From NCBI RefSeq assembly GCF_963169125.1, contig NC_084794.1, positions 75,117,665-75,181,664 of the forward strand: a stretch of DNA of 64,000 bases, read 5' to 3'. The notes beneath the pieces were generated by a model. That model did no database searches. It was not told the origin of the DNA and saw only the letters and a program-made list of their open reading frames with translations. The translations under genes and the position numbers were made by a program. Source of the DNA: Humulus lupulus (Eukaryota; Streptophyta; Magnoliopsida; Rosales; Cannabaceae). Positions 49,060 to 59,935 of this stretch are shown piece by piece (positions within the stretch are counted from its first letter, which is position 1; every line of letters starts with the position of its first letter).

Positions 49060-50255
49060 CAACTCCTTTGATATCACAATCATAGTGCTTCACCAACTCC
49101 AGCCAACGTCTATACCTCATATTCAAGTCCTTCTGGGGTGAAGAAATACTTCAAGCTCTTATGATCAGTGTATATCTCCCGCTTCTCTCCATACAGGTAA
49201 TGTCACCAAACTTTCAGTGCGAATATCACTGCTGTCAACTCAAGGTCATGGGTAGGGTACCGCTGCTCATACCTCTTCAGCTATCGTGATGCAAAAGTAA
49301 TAACCTTCTCATTGTCCATCCCTCCCAATCTCGATGCGTCACAGTATACAATAAACTTCCCTCCCTCCAAAGGAAGACTCAATACAGGAGCAGTAATCAG
49401 TCGTCGCTTCAATTCTTGGAAGCTATTCTCACACTTGTCTAACCAGATGAACTTCAAATTCTTCTGTGTAAATTCTGTCATCTGGGCAGTAATCTTCGAG
49501 AACCCTTCCTCGAACCATCTGTAATATCCTGCTAATCCAAGGAAGCTCATAATCTCTGAGGCGTTCCTTGGCCTCAGCCAATATCTCACTGCCTCTACCT
49601 TAGCTGGATCTACCTTAATCCCATCCTCACCAACAATGTGTCCAAGGAATGTCACTTCTGGTAGCCAGAACTCGCACTTCTTTAACTTGGCATACAACCG
49701 ATGCCCTCGCAATCTCTGCAATACTTGTCGAAGATGTTGCTTATGCTCTGCCTTTGAACTGGAGTAAACCAAGATGTCACTGATGAAGACAATTACAAAC
49801 TGATCCAAGAAGTCCTTGAACACCCTGTTCATCAGATCCATGAATGTTGCTGGGGCATTGGTCAAACCAAATGACATGACCATGAACTCATAATGCACAT
49901 ACCTCATTCAGAAGGTCGTCTTCGGTATGTCCTCGTCCTTGATCCTTAGCTAGTGATAACCAGATTGAAGATTAATCTTCGAGAATACCGTCTTTCCCTG
50001 CAGCTGATCGAACAGATCATCGATCCTTAGTAAGGGGTATTTGTTCTTGATGGTCAACTTGTTCAACTCCCTGTAGTCTATACACATTCTCAGAGTCCCA
50101 TCCTTCTTCTTCACAAACAAAACTGGAGCACCCCATGGTGAAAAGATAGGTTTAATAAACCCCAAATTAAGAAGCTCTTGCAATTGTATCTTTAACTCCT
50201 TCAATTCCGTCGGAGCCATCCTATATGGTGCCCTCGATACTGGCTCTATACCCAA
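49060..50255 (-). pseudogene. Gypsy B reverse transcriptase and RNase H
   Basis: Minus-strand frame 49950-50255 reads [40 protein letters not shown] and [11 protein letters not shown]. After a stop, 49281-49907 reads [20 protein letters not shown] and the catalytic box as FISDILVYS, with Ser replacing the first Asp. It then continues with [13 protein letters not shown] of RNase H. The remainder at 49060-49280 reads EIYTDHKSLKYFF through a stop and then meets the LTR. Integrase is missing. Confidence 0.9.
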
Positions 50256-50258
50256 CGC

Positions 50259-50574
50259 TTATTCGATGACAAACTGAATCTCCCTATGCGGTGGCAGACT
50301 TGGTAAATCCTTAGGAAACACATCCAAGAACTCGCATACCAATCTAGTTTCTCCCGGCCCTGCTGGCATAACTCTGGTGGTATCCACCACTCTAGCTAGA
50401 AAACCTATACAACCTCCCTGTAGTAGGTCCCTAGCCCTCAATGCTGATATCATGGGTACGCGGGGTCCATGCACAACACCTACGGAAACAAAAGGATCCT
50501 CACCCTCAGGCTCAAAGGTCACCATCTTTTTCCTGCAATCTATAGAAGCCCCATATCTGATCAGCCAATCCATA
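50259..50574 (-). pseudogene. Gypsy B protease, C-terminal side
   Basis: This minus-strand frame, starting MDWLIRYGASIDCRKKMVTF, is the part of the polyprotein after the protease active site. It continues to the reverse transcriptase leader (EFLDVFPKDLPSLPPHREIQ). It ends at the CACTA-2 left edge; the N-terminal side lies at 60186-60523. The residues match chromovirus A closely. Confidence 0.9.
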
Positions 50575-50910
50575 CACTACAAGAAAAAATGCTTTTAATA
50601 ACACCGAAAATGTGTTATCAAAACATACCATAACACTTTTTGATGTGTTAAGACTGACTATGTTATCGTAGGTCAGGGTACTTTACATGATACTTTATCA
50701 TTGTTATACATGTGTGTTATTATACTGTCAACGATAACACAAATTATGTGTTATTTTAATAAATACATCAGTGTTTAATTATGTTATTTATAGTCGATTA
50801 TATAACACTTTTTTTGTGTTATACTATACTTTAGTATAACACATTTTTTGTGTTATACTACACTTTAGTATAACACATGTGTTATATTAGCTTAGAGAAA
50901 CATAATATTT
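50575..50910. repeat. Left subterminal repeats of CACTA-2
   Basis: Many direct and inverted copies of gtgttat/ataacac and acacttttttgtgttat are packed in this terminal stretch (for example about 50625, 50655, 50745, 50800-50890). The right end has fewer, such as atgtgttatgg at about 60155. Such arrays are the usual binding region of the CACTA transposition proteins. Confidence 0.8.
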
Positions 50911-51745
50911 TTTTACTTACATAAAACTAGGAAAACAAATATGAAAGTTGAAGCCAAATAAGGTAACATAAATAGATTTTTATTAATTACTCAAATGTAA
51001 TTACAATATTTAGTCTACTAGTCTAGGCTTAAGAAATCATATTACAACATAATTTATGCCCAATTTAGATTCCTTTATCACTAAATACAAAACAAGAAAT
51101 GTATACAAAAATTAGTGAAATACATTCTTCCATTCTAAAGGCCTCAACTACAAATTTTGTCAAGAATTGCTCTAAAGATATCATCTCAATATACTTGAAC
51201 ATTGTAAAAAAAAAGTCATTTTATTATTAAGAACTCAAGACTTAAGCTAGTTTCCACCTGTAAGCATATACAGTTTAAATTAAATTTGTAATAACTCCAA
51301 AACTTGACGAAACAGTAGGGTATAGGAAGATGTACTACCATGCAAAACAACGACTGAAGCAACAAAACATGTAACTTAAAACAAGGCTTGTGAAATGTAT
51401 CAAGATAACAAATATATCATTCTCAATGATCAAAATGTATGTGAGGAAGAATTGATTCCAGAACTCTAAATTCTGTCAATATATCCCCAAAAAAATTAAA
51501 GAATAAAAACAGAATCACACTTTGACTTCTTATACAACAAAATCATAAAGAAAAACAATAAAATAAAAATGCACCTGGAAACTTCTTTAGCATCTTTAAT
51601 ATAAGGTTTAGCCCAATTTCTACAATAAAACTAAAATAAAGTGAAAATAACTCTTTCTAATAAAAAGAAAGAAGAATGTCACCTGGAAACAAGATAATTC
51701 TTTGATAACCTTAACATTTAATGAATGAAACATACCCCTCTTTAG
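50911..51745. other. CACTA-2 segment without recognised exons
   Basis: AT-rich DNA with no credible ORF. It lies between the left subterminal repeats and the ureide permease fragment and could be 3' untranslated or intron sequence of a captured gene. Confidence 0.5.
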
Positions 51746-51749
51746 ATTA

Positions 51750-52095
51750 AAAACCTTCAAGCTTTTCTTTATTATCAGCTGCAATAGATGAGTGGATAGT
51801 AGAAGCAAGGCAAATTGCAACCAAGAAGCAGCCACACCAGGGAAAAGGATCTCGGCTCTATTAATTCTACTGTCTAAAAAGCAATTCAAGGTTGTTCCTA
51901 TCACCATTAAAGATCGCAACAGAAGCAAAAAATTCAATATCTATAAGAGCAACACAGACAAACATCAACATTTAGAAATGGTCAGAGAGAGAGAGAGAGA
52001 ATGAAAGAAAGGACCTATAACAACTGTTATGCTTGCAGTGATCACTTCTGTGACTGATAAGCCAACAAAAGCCCAAGCATACTGAGTTGAGAGAC
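51750..52095 (-). pseudogene. UPS: Captured ureide permease fragment
   Basis: The minus strand at about 52013-52092 reads LSTQYAWAFVGLSVTEVITA and then ITVVI, ending at a donor-like ttatag/gtcc. The next exon, from an acceptor ...gatag at about 51915 down, reads GTTLNCFLDSRINRAEILFP, then after a one-base frameshift LVAICLASTIHSSIAADNKE. These are consecutive segments of plant ureide permeases, membrane transporters of allantoin and related compounds. The intron is kept, and splicing would join VVI to GTT in frame. Only about 80 of roughly 400 residues are present, so it is not a transporter. Confidence 0.85.
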
Positions 52096-52209
52096 TTGTT
52101 TAGTCCATATATGAATAGCAATAATCAGCACACATATCAGATCAGAGCCTAACAGAGCAAGAAAATTAAATAACTGCTTAAAGAAGAAGAATAAAAGGGT
52201 CATACCTAA

Positions 52210-52480
52210 TCATTTTTTCAACCTGCTTTGCAACACTATATTCCAAATTTGCTTCTTTTTGCTTGGTGCGTCCAGATTTTGCCGTCCTCTTTGATTCCAA
52301 AATTCTGGGTAGAACATAGAGCTGATATTCCTCATGCAGAAGTATATACTGCATATTTTAAAGTCAAGAAAACAGTCAACTTCTTCAATTTGATAACATG
52401 TTTCATTAGAGAAATATAAATGACAAGTCTCACCTCATCCCTAAATAATGTTAGAACTAGATTTTCTTTCAGTACCACCT
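52210..52480 (-). pseudogene. Captured exon-like cluster, gene not identified (a)
   Basis: A minus-strand frame at about 52212-52345 reads YILLHEEYQLYVLPRILESK and RTAKSGRTKQKEANLEYSVA, without stops. A second at 52432-52480 reads VVLKENLVLTLFRDEVRL. Composition and spacing look like two exons of a host gene between the ureide permease and polymerase fragments. I do not recognise the protein. Confidence 0.45.
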
Positions 52481-53149
52481 GAAATAATCAACAAAAAAGA
52501 AAGAGGTGAGAAATAATCTATTAAAGTTTACCATAGAAATATTGATGCTAGTTTGTTCAGATGGTGTATAATGTCCCCTATTAATATAAATTAGAAAATC
52601 ATTACTGACAACAAAATAATTTAAGCTAAAATGAAAGATAAGATCAATTAATGATGCAAAGAATTACACATGGTAAAAGGTTCAATACTATGCATTACCA
52701 TTTGAAAATGAAAATAGCATTTGGCTGGTTGCCTTTGACTTATAGACAATATCTGAACAAACTAAAGTTGTTATAATATATAACGAAAATAATTTCATAT
52801 GCACACACACATGTGTGCTCTAATATCCCAGCATAAATCCCCAAAACTTGCTTGGTGGGTGCAAGTTCAAGTTAATCCCCAAAACTTGCTTGCTTGTCTG
52901 ATTGCTTTTCCAGACTAGAATGAAAATTATGTTTCACTATGGCAAGAGAAATAGTTTTCTGAAGCTAGAGCGCCCACCATAAGAGTGAAATGAAAAGGAA
53001 CCTATAAATGAAAATCCCTAAAAGTATGAAAAATAAGATATAAATATTGAGAACAGATTCATAAAAAATGCACCTTAACAGTATTAACAGACACTTTTCA
53101 TTTTCATAAAAGAAAAGTAATGCAAAACTAATACCCTCCAAGCTAGCAA

Positions 53150-53510
53150 GACTTCTCTTTCTGTATCAAAGGACATCGCATCGACACCAACTATAGGAGA
53201 ACATGACTTAAGGGTCATGACGTTACGGATTAATGGCTCAGTATTTCCTTGTAAAGTTAACAGATTTGCAATCTACAAATAAAAGAGTAATTTTAGTTAT
53301 CATTTTTCTTATAAACATAATGACCAAAAAAATTTTTAAATAAATAATTAAAAGTCAGTAAATTTTATATAAACTATAACAGATGAACATGTCCGACCTG
53401 GATAACAGGATCATGGCCAGGCTCAGGAAAATGACCTTTATGACCAGCACATTCAATGTCAAAACTCAGTATGCGAAATGGAGGCATCTTGGAAAATTCT
53501 CCTTCTGGTG
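53150..53510 (-). pseudogene. POLD1: Captured DNA polymerase delta catalytic-subunit fragment
   Basis: The minus strand at about 53397-53495 reads [20 protein letters not shown] and HDPVIQ, ending at a donor caggtc. FDIEC is the Exo I motif of the proofreading exonuclease. After an intron ending tttgtag at about 53275, the next exon reads IANLLTLQGNTEPLIRNVMT, SCSPIVGVDAMSFDTEREVL and LAWR. Both exons match the exonuclease part of eukaryotic polymerase delta. The polymerase domain is absent. Together they are about 75 residues of a protein of over 1,000. Confidence 0.88.
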
Positions 53511-54244
53511 CATGACTGATAAGTTCTGAATATCTAAAGACATTTGTAAAGGAAATGTTTATCTAGGAAAAAAATCATCTTTTTTAAAAAATATATATAT
53601 ATATAAAGACAAAAAGTAAAAATTTCAATTAAAACTGAATAAACAAATCAGAGAAAGAACTAAAAACTAAATAAACAAATCAAAATTGTCCTTCCAACTT
53701 GGCGTATATTTTCAAGATTTGTGCCACAACCCAAAAAGCACCACCACATTTCCAAAACAACTTCACCCTAAAACCTCAGCTGGTATGCTAGCATGAGACA
53801 TGAAGCATGGCAGGCTTATGAGAGACTTCACACTCCCTGTTAACAGATGAAAACTGCATTGTAAGTGCTGAAGGTGAGCAAAATTTTGAAGCAATTAGCA
53901 TATATGTCAAACTCAAAGCCAAAACTTTATTCATCTCAAGTGATTTTGCAAACTTAAAAGTTCGGCCTTGAAATATTAAGTTAGAAGGTAAAGCATTAAT
54001 TACTAACATAATTCAAACTTACCCAAGATGCACAACACAAGTTCAAGTACATATAACAGAGTTACAATATTGTTTTGAATTAGTTATGTGAAGTCAAGAC
54101 AATGTATATGATAAATGACCAGGCTATAATTCATAACTACAAGAAATAAATATTAAATAATTACGACCTTAACAAGTCAGAGCTTTACAGTTGTAAAAAA
54201 GGATTATAAGAAAATTATAAAGTGATAAAAGCATGAAGTTTCAC

Positions 54245-54725
54245 CTGCTGCTTCTCAATTCGTAAAGCCATTGTCTTAATTCCTCGTAAGCAGAGCCAAC
54301 AATCAAATGGAGCCAACCCAGACCCTTCTGCATTTTGTAGAAAGTACAGCTCTTTTGCTAATCTGAAAAAAAAATTATAATAAGGGCCTGAAGTTATAAA
54401 TTATAACATTACAATTCACAGTAAAGAAAGTCCATGCAGAACCTTTCCCCTCTTACAGCCAGTACACTTGCCATCACATAATTGTGCCTAACAATGAACT
54501 TGGAAGCTGAGTGCATAACAATGTCTGAATGAAAGATGAATGAATCAAAATCCAACAGTTTTATAGAGGAAATAAAAAAGAGTAATCTGTAGAATGTAAA
54601 GTTCATGTTTTATATTGCTACCAGCTCCTAGTTCCAGAGGTTGTGACACTACAGGAGACATTATACTGTTATCCACCAAGACAAAAGCATCATGAGCATG
54701 AGCCATTTTAACTATTGCCTGAAGA
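54245..54725 (-). pseudogene. CBL: Captured cystathionine beta-lyase fragment
   Basis: Three minus-strand exons lie in order: 54625-54720, AHDAFVLVDNSIMSPVVSQP; 54430-54530, DIVMHSASKFIVRH and SVLAVRGERF; 54245-54360, LAKELYFLQNAEGSGLAPFD and LRGIKTMALRIEKQQ. They match the PLP-dependent core of plant cystathionine beta-lyase (methionine synthesis, plastid). The lysine in SASKFI sits where the PLP-binding lysine belongs. The exon order is as in the parent gene; only about 100 residues remain. Confidence 0.9.
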
Positions 54726-54899
54726 TGCACAAAATAAATAAAGAAAAATAATTGCACTTTAAAAACATTACCAAATCATTCAATTATGACATTTCTGGCA
54801 ACAAATAATTGAATAACTACTTAATTCTTTTATTTATTCTATCAAAAACAAGTTTAATGTCTTAGAAAATATCAGACAGCCAGGAAAGATCGTTTTCTA

Positions 54900-55250
54900 C
54901 CTGGGTTTCAAGTAATTCATCAGCCTTTTGAGAAAAGGATAAACCCACACACAGCATATAATTCAAAGAGTACAACTTTGCATCATCACGACCACCTGTC
55001 ATACAGATGATGGTTTAATGGTTGATGAAACAGAGTATGGTATCAATATTAAGAAAAGAATATTAATATTAAGAAAGGAAACAGAGTGAGAACGTAAACA
55101 GCATGCAATATAAGGTCACTGAACTATTAAATAGAGCATTTAAGAGTACCATAAAAAGCTTACCCCATCCAAGCATCTTATCTTCCACCTTCTTAAGTTT
55201 GTTTTTCTTCTTGTTGTCAACTTTCTTGGAAATAAATGTATTCCCTGTGT
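54900..55250 (-). pseudogene. Captured exon-like cluster, gene not identified (b)
   Basis: Two stop-free minus-strand segments are separated by an intron-like stretch. At about 55160-55245 the frame reads NTFISKKVDNKKKNKLKKVE and DKMLGWG. At 54903-55000 it reads GRDDAKLYSLNYMLCVGLSF and SQKADELLETQ. They join in frame as one host protein, lysine-rich and then helical. I cannot name it. Confidence 0.5.
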
Positions 55251-55689
55251 TAAGAAAAAAATGAGATTACATAAAAAGCCTTCTCTATTGACTTTTCTCT
55301 ATTTGATCTAAATACTTTGCCAGTGTTGAGAATTACAGTGCTTCCAATTCCAACACTATCTTCAATTGAGTAAAACGACATAACAGAAAGCTGATTCTCT
55401 AAATTTAGCATAACCAAGACTCATTCTTCATTGTATAGAAACTTTGGTACTACATAAGAAAACAGGCATCCCAGGTATGTTTTGGAACGATACTCAAAAA
55501 CTATAACATAAGTTGACATGTTTTTTTTTCTTTTGGGGGAAAGTAGAGAACAGTGCGATAGCCAATCGCACATAGTATCTTGATTCTATATATTTATTTT
55601 GCATATAAATGGTTTATAGAGTCCAGTTACCACACCATAGGGGGGACATAATATGATGTATACTATATAAATTAATAAAGTAAGAATTA

Positions 55690-55835
55690 TTACGTCCGTG
55701 CTCGCCCCATTTGCCATCAGAAGGAGCTTTGTACAACATCTTGCCTAGTGGGGTAAATTGATCAACTGGCACATCTTCAGCAGGAATACCCAGTTCATCT
55801 AACAGCTTCCTTTGTGCGACATTCCTTGCTCCTGG
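55690..55835 (-). pseudogene. IDI: Captured isopentenyl-diphosphate isomerase fragment
   Basis: A minus-strand exon reads [20 protein letters not shown] and [20 protein letters not shown] followed by WGEH. This is a highly conserved part of the type I isopentenyl-diphosphate delta-isomerase (Nudix fold, isoprenoid synthesis). It is a single exon of about 47 residues, bounded by intron-like DNA. Confidence 0.9.
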
Positions 55836-56024
55836 TGATTTAAAAAGATAATAATCAGATTTAGAAGACATAAGCTTTGAATGGATAGCCAAATATATAC
55901 TCTGCAGAAATATATTACCAAGTGCCTCCTCAGCGATAAATTTCAACCGAGTCAACTCAAATTTTATATATTTTCTCTTTTTTTTTGGTTGTAACGGAAG
56001 TGCATGTGTAAACAAGAAAGGAAG

Positions 56025-56170
56025 CACAAGTATATACTGGATTTGTTCATGAGAGCCACCAGAAGTGGCATTAGAGATGGCCCATGCAGCCTCCTTTTTT
56101 ATATCGAACTCTGAATGTTGGAGAAGATGTACAAGCGGGTGAATGATATTGGCCTCAATTACAGCCTGCA
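56025..56170 (-). pseudogene. Captured importin-alpha fragment
   Basis: The minus-strand exon begins after an acceptor tttgcag at about 56170 and reads [20 protein letters not shown] and [20 protein letters not shown]. This is an armadillo repeat of importin-alpha, the nuclear import adaptor; the W and N of the NLS-binding groove are visible in [12 protein letters not shown]. Only about one repeat is present. Confidence 0.9.
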
Positions 56171-56830
56171 AAACCGAATTTAACAGAAAAAATTACAAGC
56201 CGATCATCCTACTGGGAGTTAAATTAGGCCAAAATAGTCACCATAATTGACAGCTTGGACTCTCCCAAGGTGCCAAATCTAAGCATATGAATTTTCCACA
56301 AAACAAACAGTTAAATTCAGAAATGAAAGTGAATGAGAACAAATCTAAGCAAGGTGCTATTGCTTGTAAGGATAGAAAAAATTGGCTTACAGCCATGGAT
56401 GAGGAGATGAAATCTCTATATGACAATAATACATGGAGTTTAGTAATATAATTCAATAAAAAGAAAGTGAGATAAAAATAAAATAAGAGTGTATATGCTT
56501 TAAATTCATCCTTAAAATACTCACTGGTAGCATCAAAGAAATAAAAGTTAATTAAATCTCGGTACTTTAAAAAGTAACAGATAAGTTTCTTAGTATGAAA
56601 GTACCTGATACCCATTCCACTCTAGATTTTGTGAAGGAAACCCTTGAGTTGGGGAAAGCATCATTGTCATAAATGAAACAAGAGAAAACATTCAAATAAT
56701 CAGAATGAATCAAATGAAAAAATTCACAAAACAAGAGAAAAAGATTAAATTATAATATCTAGAATTGTTGTAATTATAAAAACCTTACATTCTGACTGCC
56801 TTTTTCCATGCCAAGAGCAAGCAATACAGC
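56171..56830. other. CACTA-2 segment without recognised exons
   Basis: AT-rich DNA between the importin-alpha and F-box fragments. A minus-strand frame (56238-56615) exists, but its product is hydrophobic and matches nothing I know. A plus-strand stretch at about 56340-56440 (aaatctaagcaagg ... aatacatggag) resembles the start of a copia reverse transcriptase (SLYDNNTWSL-like) and may be a small relic. Confidence 0.4.
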
Positions 56831-56834
56831 AAAA

Positions 56835-57360
56835 CGAGTATGAACTCGGAATCTAAAGAAAGGGTCTCAAGAGACTTGCAATGTACGGCCACTGCTTCCA
56901 GTGAGACATCAGTTATCTTAGCACAAGCAGCAATACCAAGAGCTTTCAATGAATTCCCACAACCAAGAGCTAATTCAACTAAACCCGCATATGTTAAGGC
57001 CTCAGAAAATCGCAAATTTAAATCCCCAAGCTACTTACAAGACTGTCCAACAGCAGCTAGACCATGATCTCCAACATAGCAACCCTTAAAGAAAACCATA
57101 CCAAAATGATATGTCACAAAAACTTGGGAAAAATGAGGTAAACGATGAATATATTTTCATTTATTTTAACAGAAACAGATAAGACCCACATAAAACACTT
57201 CAAATTTCAAGTATAGTAGACCAAAAAATCACCTGTAAATCTAAAGCTGTTAAAAATGAGCACTTCTTGGCAAGTGCAATTAAGCCAGAACTTGAGACGT
57301 TAGAGCACCAGATTAAGCTCAGCTTCTAAAGTTTCGGAAAGCCTTCGCCAAAGCTCTAAA
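56835..57360 (-). pseudogene. FBL4: Captured F-box/LRR protein 4 fragment
   Basis: Two minus-strand exons. At 57235-57355 the frame reads LELWRRLSETLEAELNLIWC, SNVSSSGLIALAKK and LDLQ before a donor. At about 56840-57088, after an acceptor ttaag, it reads GCYVGDHGLAAVGQSCK, a stop, then LVELALGCGNSLKALGIAAC and AKITDVSLEAVAVHCKSLET. These are leucine-rich repeats of the FBL4-type F-box protein, a ubiquitin-ligase substrate adaptor. The F-box is not included. Confidence 0.88.
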
Positions 57361-57486
57361 CCCTGCTTACATGAAAGAAGAATGTGGTATAGCCTTAAAG
57401 ACGTATGTTAGAGTTCATGAATAAAAAGGCAATAATGTTTGGAGTTTAGAAACATATGAGTAAAACATACAACTTAAATTGCAAGT

Positions 57487-59326
57487 TGTTGACTGTGAAT
57501 TTAGCCAACGACGTAAGAACGTCAACTACGACAACCTTCAAGAGAATTATAAACGACAACAGACAGTTTTTATGAATGAAAGTAAATAACACGAGGTTTT
57601 TATAGTGGTTCAGCCCCGATGATCGGTAATAGCCTAATCCACTTAGAGATTTTATTACTGTATTCACACTCAAGATCAGATGAACCAGAGTCAACTGAGT
57701 TTCTTCAGTGCAAATATTTCAGAATACAAAAAAGGGTTTCTCTCAAGAACAATACACTTTCTCTCTCTAGAATACAGATTCACTCTCAAATTTTCAAAAA
57801 GTCCTCTCTTACGATCCTCCCAAGTCTCTATTTATAGACCTGGATTCCCAACTGATATCCCCTTTTGATAGGGATATTCCATTATTTACCTAATATTTAT
57901 ATTACTAAATAAACATTCAAAATATAAATGATCCCTAATTTCAAGTGAGGATTGAGTGATTCCCGGATGCTTGGACCAATTCTCACTGAAGTAGTTTTGG
58001 GCAGTTTGACGTAGCTTCTCATGCATGTTGACTATTCTTCAAGCTTTACGTAGGTCAAAGGTGGTATGTGCATGGCTCTCCTTGGACCAAAGGTCAGGTA
58101 CATTCGAGGTATACTCCTCCATTGTGTCCGATCGGACACAATGGTTGTCTTCTTTGGCTTAAGGTGGTTCAAACCACCCTATTTGACTCCTTCAATCAAG
58201 GTCCGATCGGACCTTGCACTTTGCTCCTCGGACCAAGGTGGTCCGAGCCATCTTCTTCCTAGCATATCCTCGGACCAAAATGGTCCAAAACACTCCTTCA
58301 GGCGTCTTGTGCGATCGGGGGAGGCGTCTTGTGCGATCGGGCGCAATGCCCCTCTACTTGGACCTAAATGGTCCAAGCTTCCTTCGTTTAACCAAGGTCC
58401 GATAGGACCTTGGTCCTTTCTCTTTGGACCTAGGTGGTCTGAGCCACCACTTACCTCTCCTTGGATCAAAATGGTCCAAGGTACCTCATAAGTACCCTGT
58501 CCGATCGGGCACACATTCCTTCTCCTCGGACCAACATGGTTCGAGCTTTCCCTCGTGCACCCACTGTTCGATCGGGCACTGGACCCTTCCTTCACATATC
58601 ACCACTTTGGATCCAAACAACCCAAGGTCTCTCCCATGAACATGTCCGATCGGGTGCAGCTGTCTCCTTGCACTAAAGTGGTCCGAGCCTCCTTCGTTCA
58701 ACCCATGCTCGATCGGGCATTGGACTTCTCTCCTCGGACCAAGGTGGTCCGAGCCATCACTTACACCTCCTTGGACCAAAATGGTCCAAGGTACCTCCTC
58801 TATGAGCATGTCCGATCGGACATAGCTCTCTTTTTCAACCAAAGCTCGATCGAGCATAGTTATCACCTTGGTCCGAAATGGTCCAAGGTAAACTTTTCCT
58901 CACCTCATTCAAGCCCAAGTGCACTTCTTCCACATCATACCCGATCGGTCACTATGTGGCCTTTTCCTTTGAGTAAAACTTGAGTCTTGGTCATTCTCTT
59001 TGAACTCATTCGAGCCAAGCTTAACAAGAGGTCCCCTAAGCTTAGGTCCGATCGGACCTACCGCTTTTATATCTTGAACCAAAATACATACCTCCCCTTC
59101 AATTTTTTGGACTTGGCACCAATTGAATTCTAAGGATATTTAAACTGAGGTCTGAGCCAAGCAACCCCCAGTCCAAATACTTTCTTCGATCGGGCGTATT
59201 GTATTGACTATCTGTCCAATTCCTTAAGTGACATATTGGGCCATTATTAAGCCAGATCACCTCACTGAGTCATGCCATGTGTCAATTTTATTGCCACGTC
59301 ATTCTTTTCAAATTTTTGGGATAACA
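57487..59326. repeat. Solo LTR inside CACTA-2
   Basis: It starts tgttgactgtgaatttagcc and ends gggataaca, with the perfect 5-bp duplication caagt on both sides (57482-57486 and 59327-59331). It is 1,840 bp long. Its first 40 bases have a gttgac..gtcaac pattern like the Tat LTR end at 18299, but the rest differs. No internal region exists, so it is a solo LTR that arrived after the gene-capturing element was assembled. Orientation is undecided. Confidence 0.88.
58120..59205. repeat. Array of CGATCGG and GGACCA-TGGTCC palindromes
   Basis: Roughly fourteen sites of the type tccgatcgg or tcgatcggg alternate with about a dozen of the type ggaccaaaatggtcc or ggaccaaggtggtccgag. One 20-base unit (ggcgtcttgtgcgatcgg) is directly doubled at 58298-58340. 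Because the units are self-complementary, open frames appear in several frames of both strands (58066-58983); they are not genes. Confidence 0.85.
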
Positions 59327-59349
59327 CAAGTGAATAAAAGGCTGGACTT

Positions 59350-59935
59350 TATAACAACATACTGTATATTCCAGGTTTGATAAAGGCCTTTCCACATCAC
59401 GCAATACAAAAGGGTGTCCGTTAATGTACACTACCTGTTTGAAGAAAAGAATGAAATTTTTTTGGTTGAGAACAACCACTTGCACTAGTGGACTATCTGG
59501 TCCGAATTTTTTGCATGGTCAAAGCATCAAAAGGCTCGTGAGTCCAAAATTTAGGTTGGGCGAACTTGAAAACACAGCTAAAATGAAATGGCCTAGGAAA
59601 TCGAATTTGGTTATAGAAACTGAAGAACCTAACAAGTAATGGATTTGTGTAGGAATTTACCGGCTCCTCGCGAAGGTTCATCCAAAGAACTTGAGCCTCC
59701 TTTCCATGAATGTGGTTGAGAACATTCCAGATCCCATCCATGGTAGGAATTGCAACGCCATGAACATGTAAAGATTCAACGTGATGGTAGTTGGGAGCGC
59801 CATTGATTTGAGGAGACAATCATTTGTTCTGGTAGCCAGGAAAGTGGTTGCTCTTCAGAATCGTCTTCTTCCCGAGCACTGATCCTCCCCTCAGCTTCAT
59901 CACTTGCTCCGGCTCCTTTGAGGAGATTTGAGAGA
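59350..59935 (-). pseudogene. Captured Paladin-like phosphatase fragment
   Basis: The minus strand from about 59930 reads EPEQVMKLRGGSVLGKKTIL and SNHFPGYQNK, then a TGA where the family has Arg (CGA). It continues PQINGAPNYHHVESLHVHGV, IPTMDGIWNVLNHI and VLWMNLREEP up to a donor gtaaat near 59655. The second exon (59363-59434) follows an acceptor aacag and reads VVYINGHPFVLRDVERPLSN. These are the first exons of plant Paladin-type (tyrosine-phosphatase-like) proteins. The large remainder is absent. Confidence 0.88.

Noticed and set aside
58066..58983. Overlapping open frames on both strands
   Set aside because: They follow from the self-complementary GGACC/CGATCGG units of a repeat array. 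Their products are repetitive and match no family.
58120..59205. CRISPR-like repeat array
   Set aside because: Units are short palindromes with irregular spacing inside a plant LTR with target duplication; there are no uniform repeats or cas genes.
51750..59935. A cluster of genuine host genes (biosynthetic or otherwise)
   Set aside because: Each gene is represented by only one to three exons, all lie between CACTA ends, and the donors are functionally unrelated. They are captured fragments.
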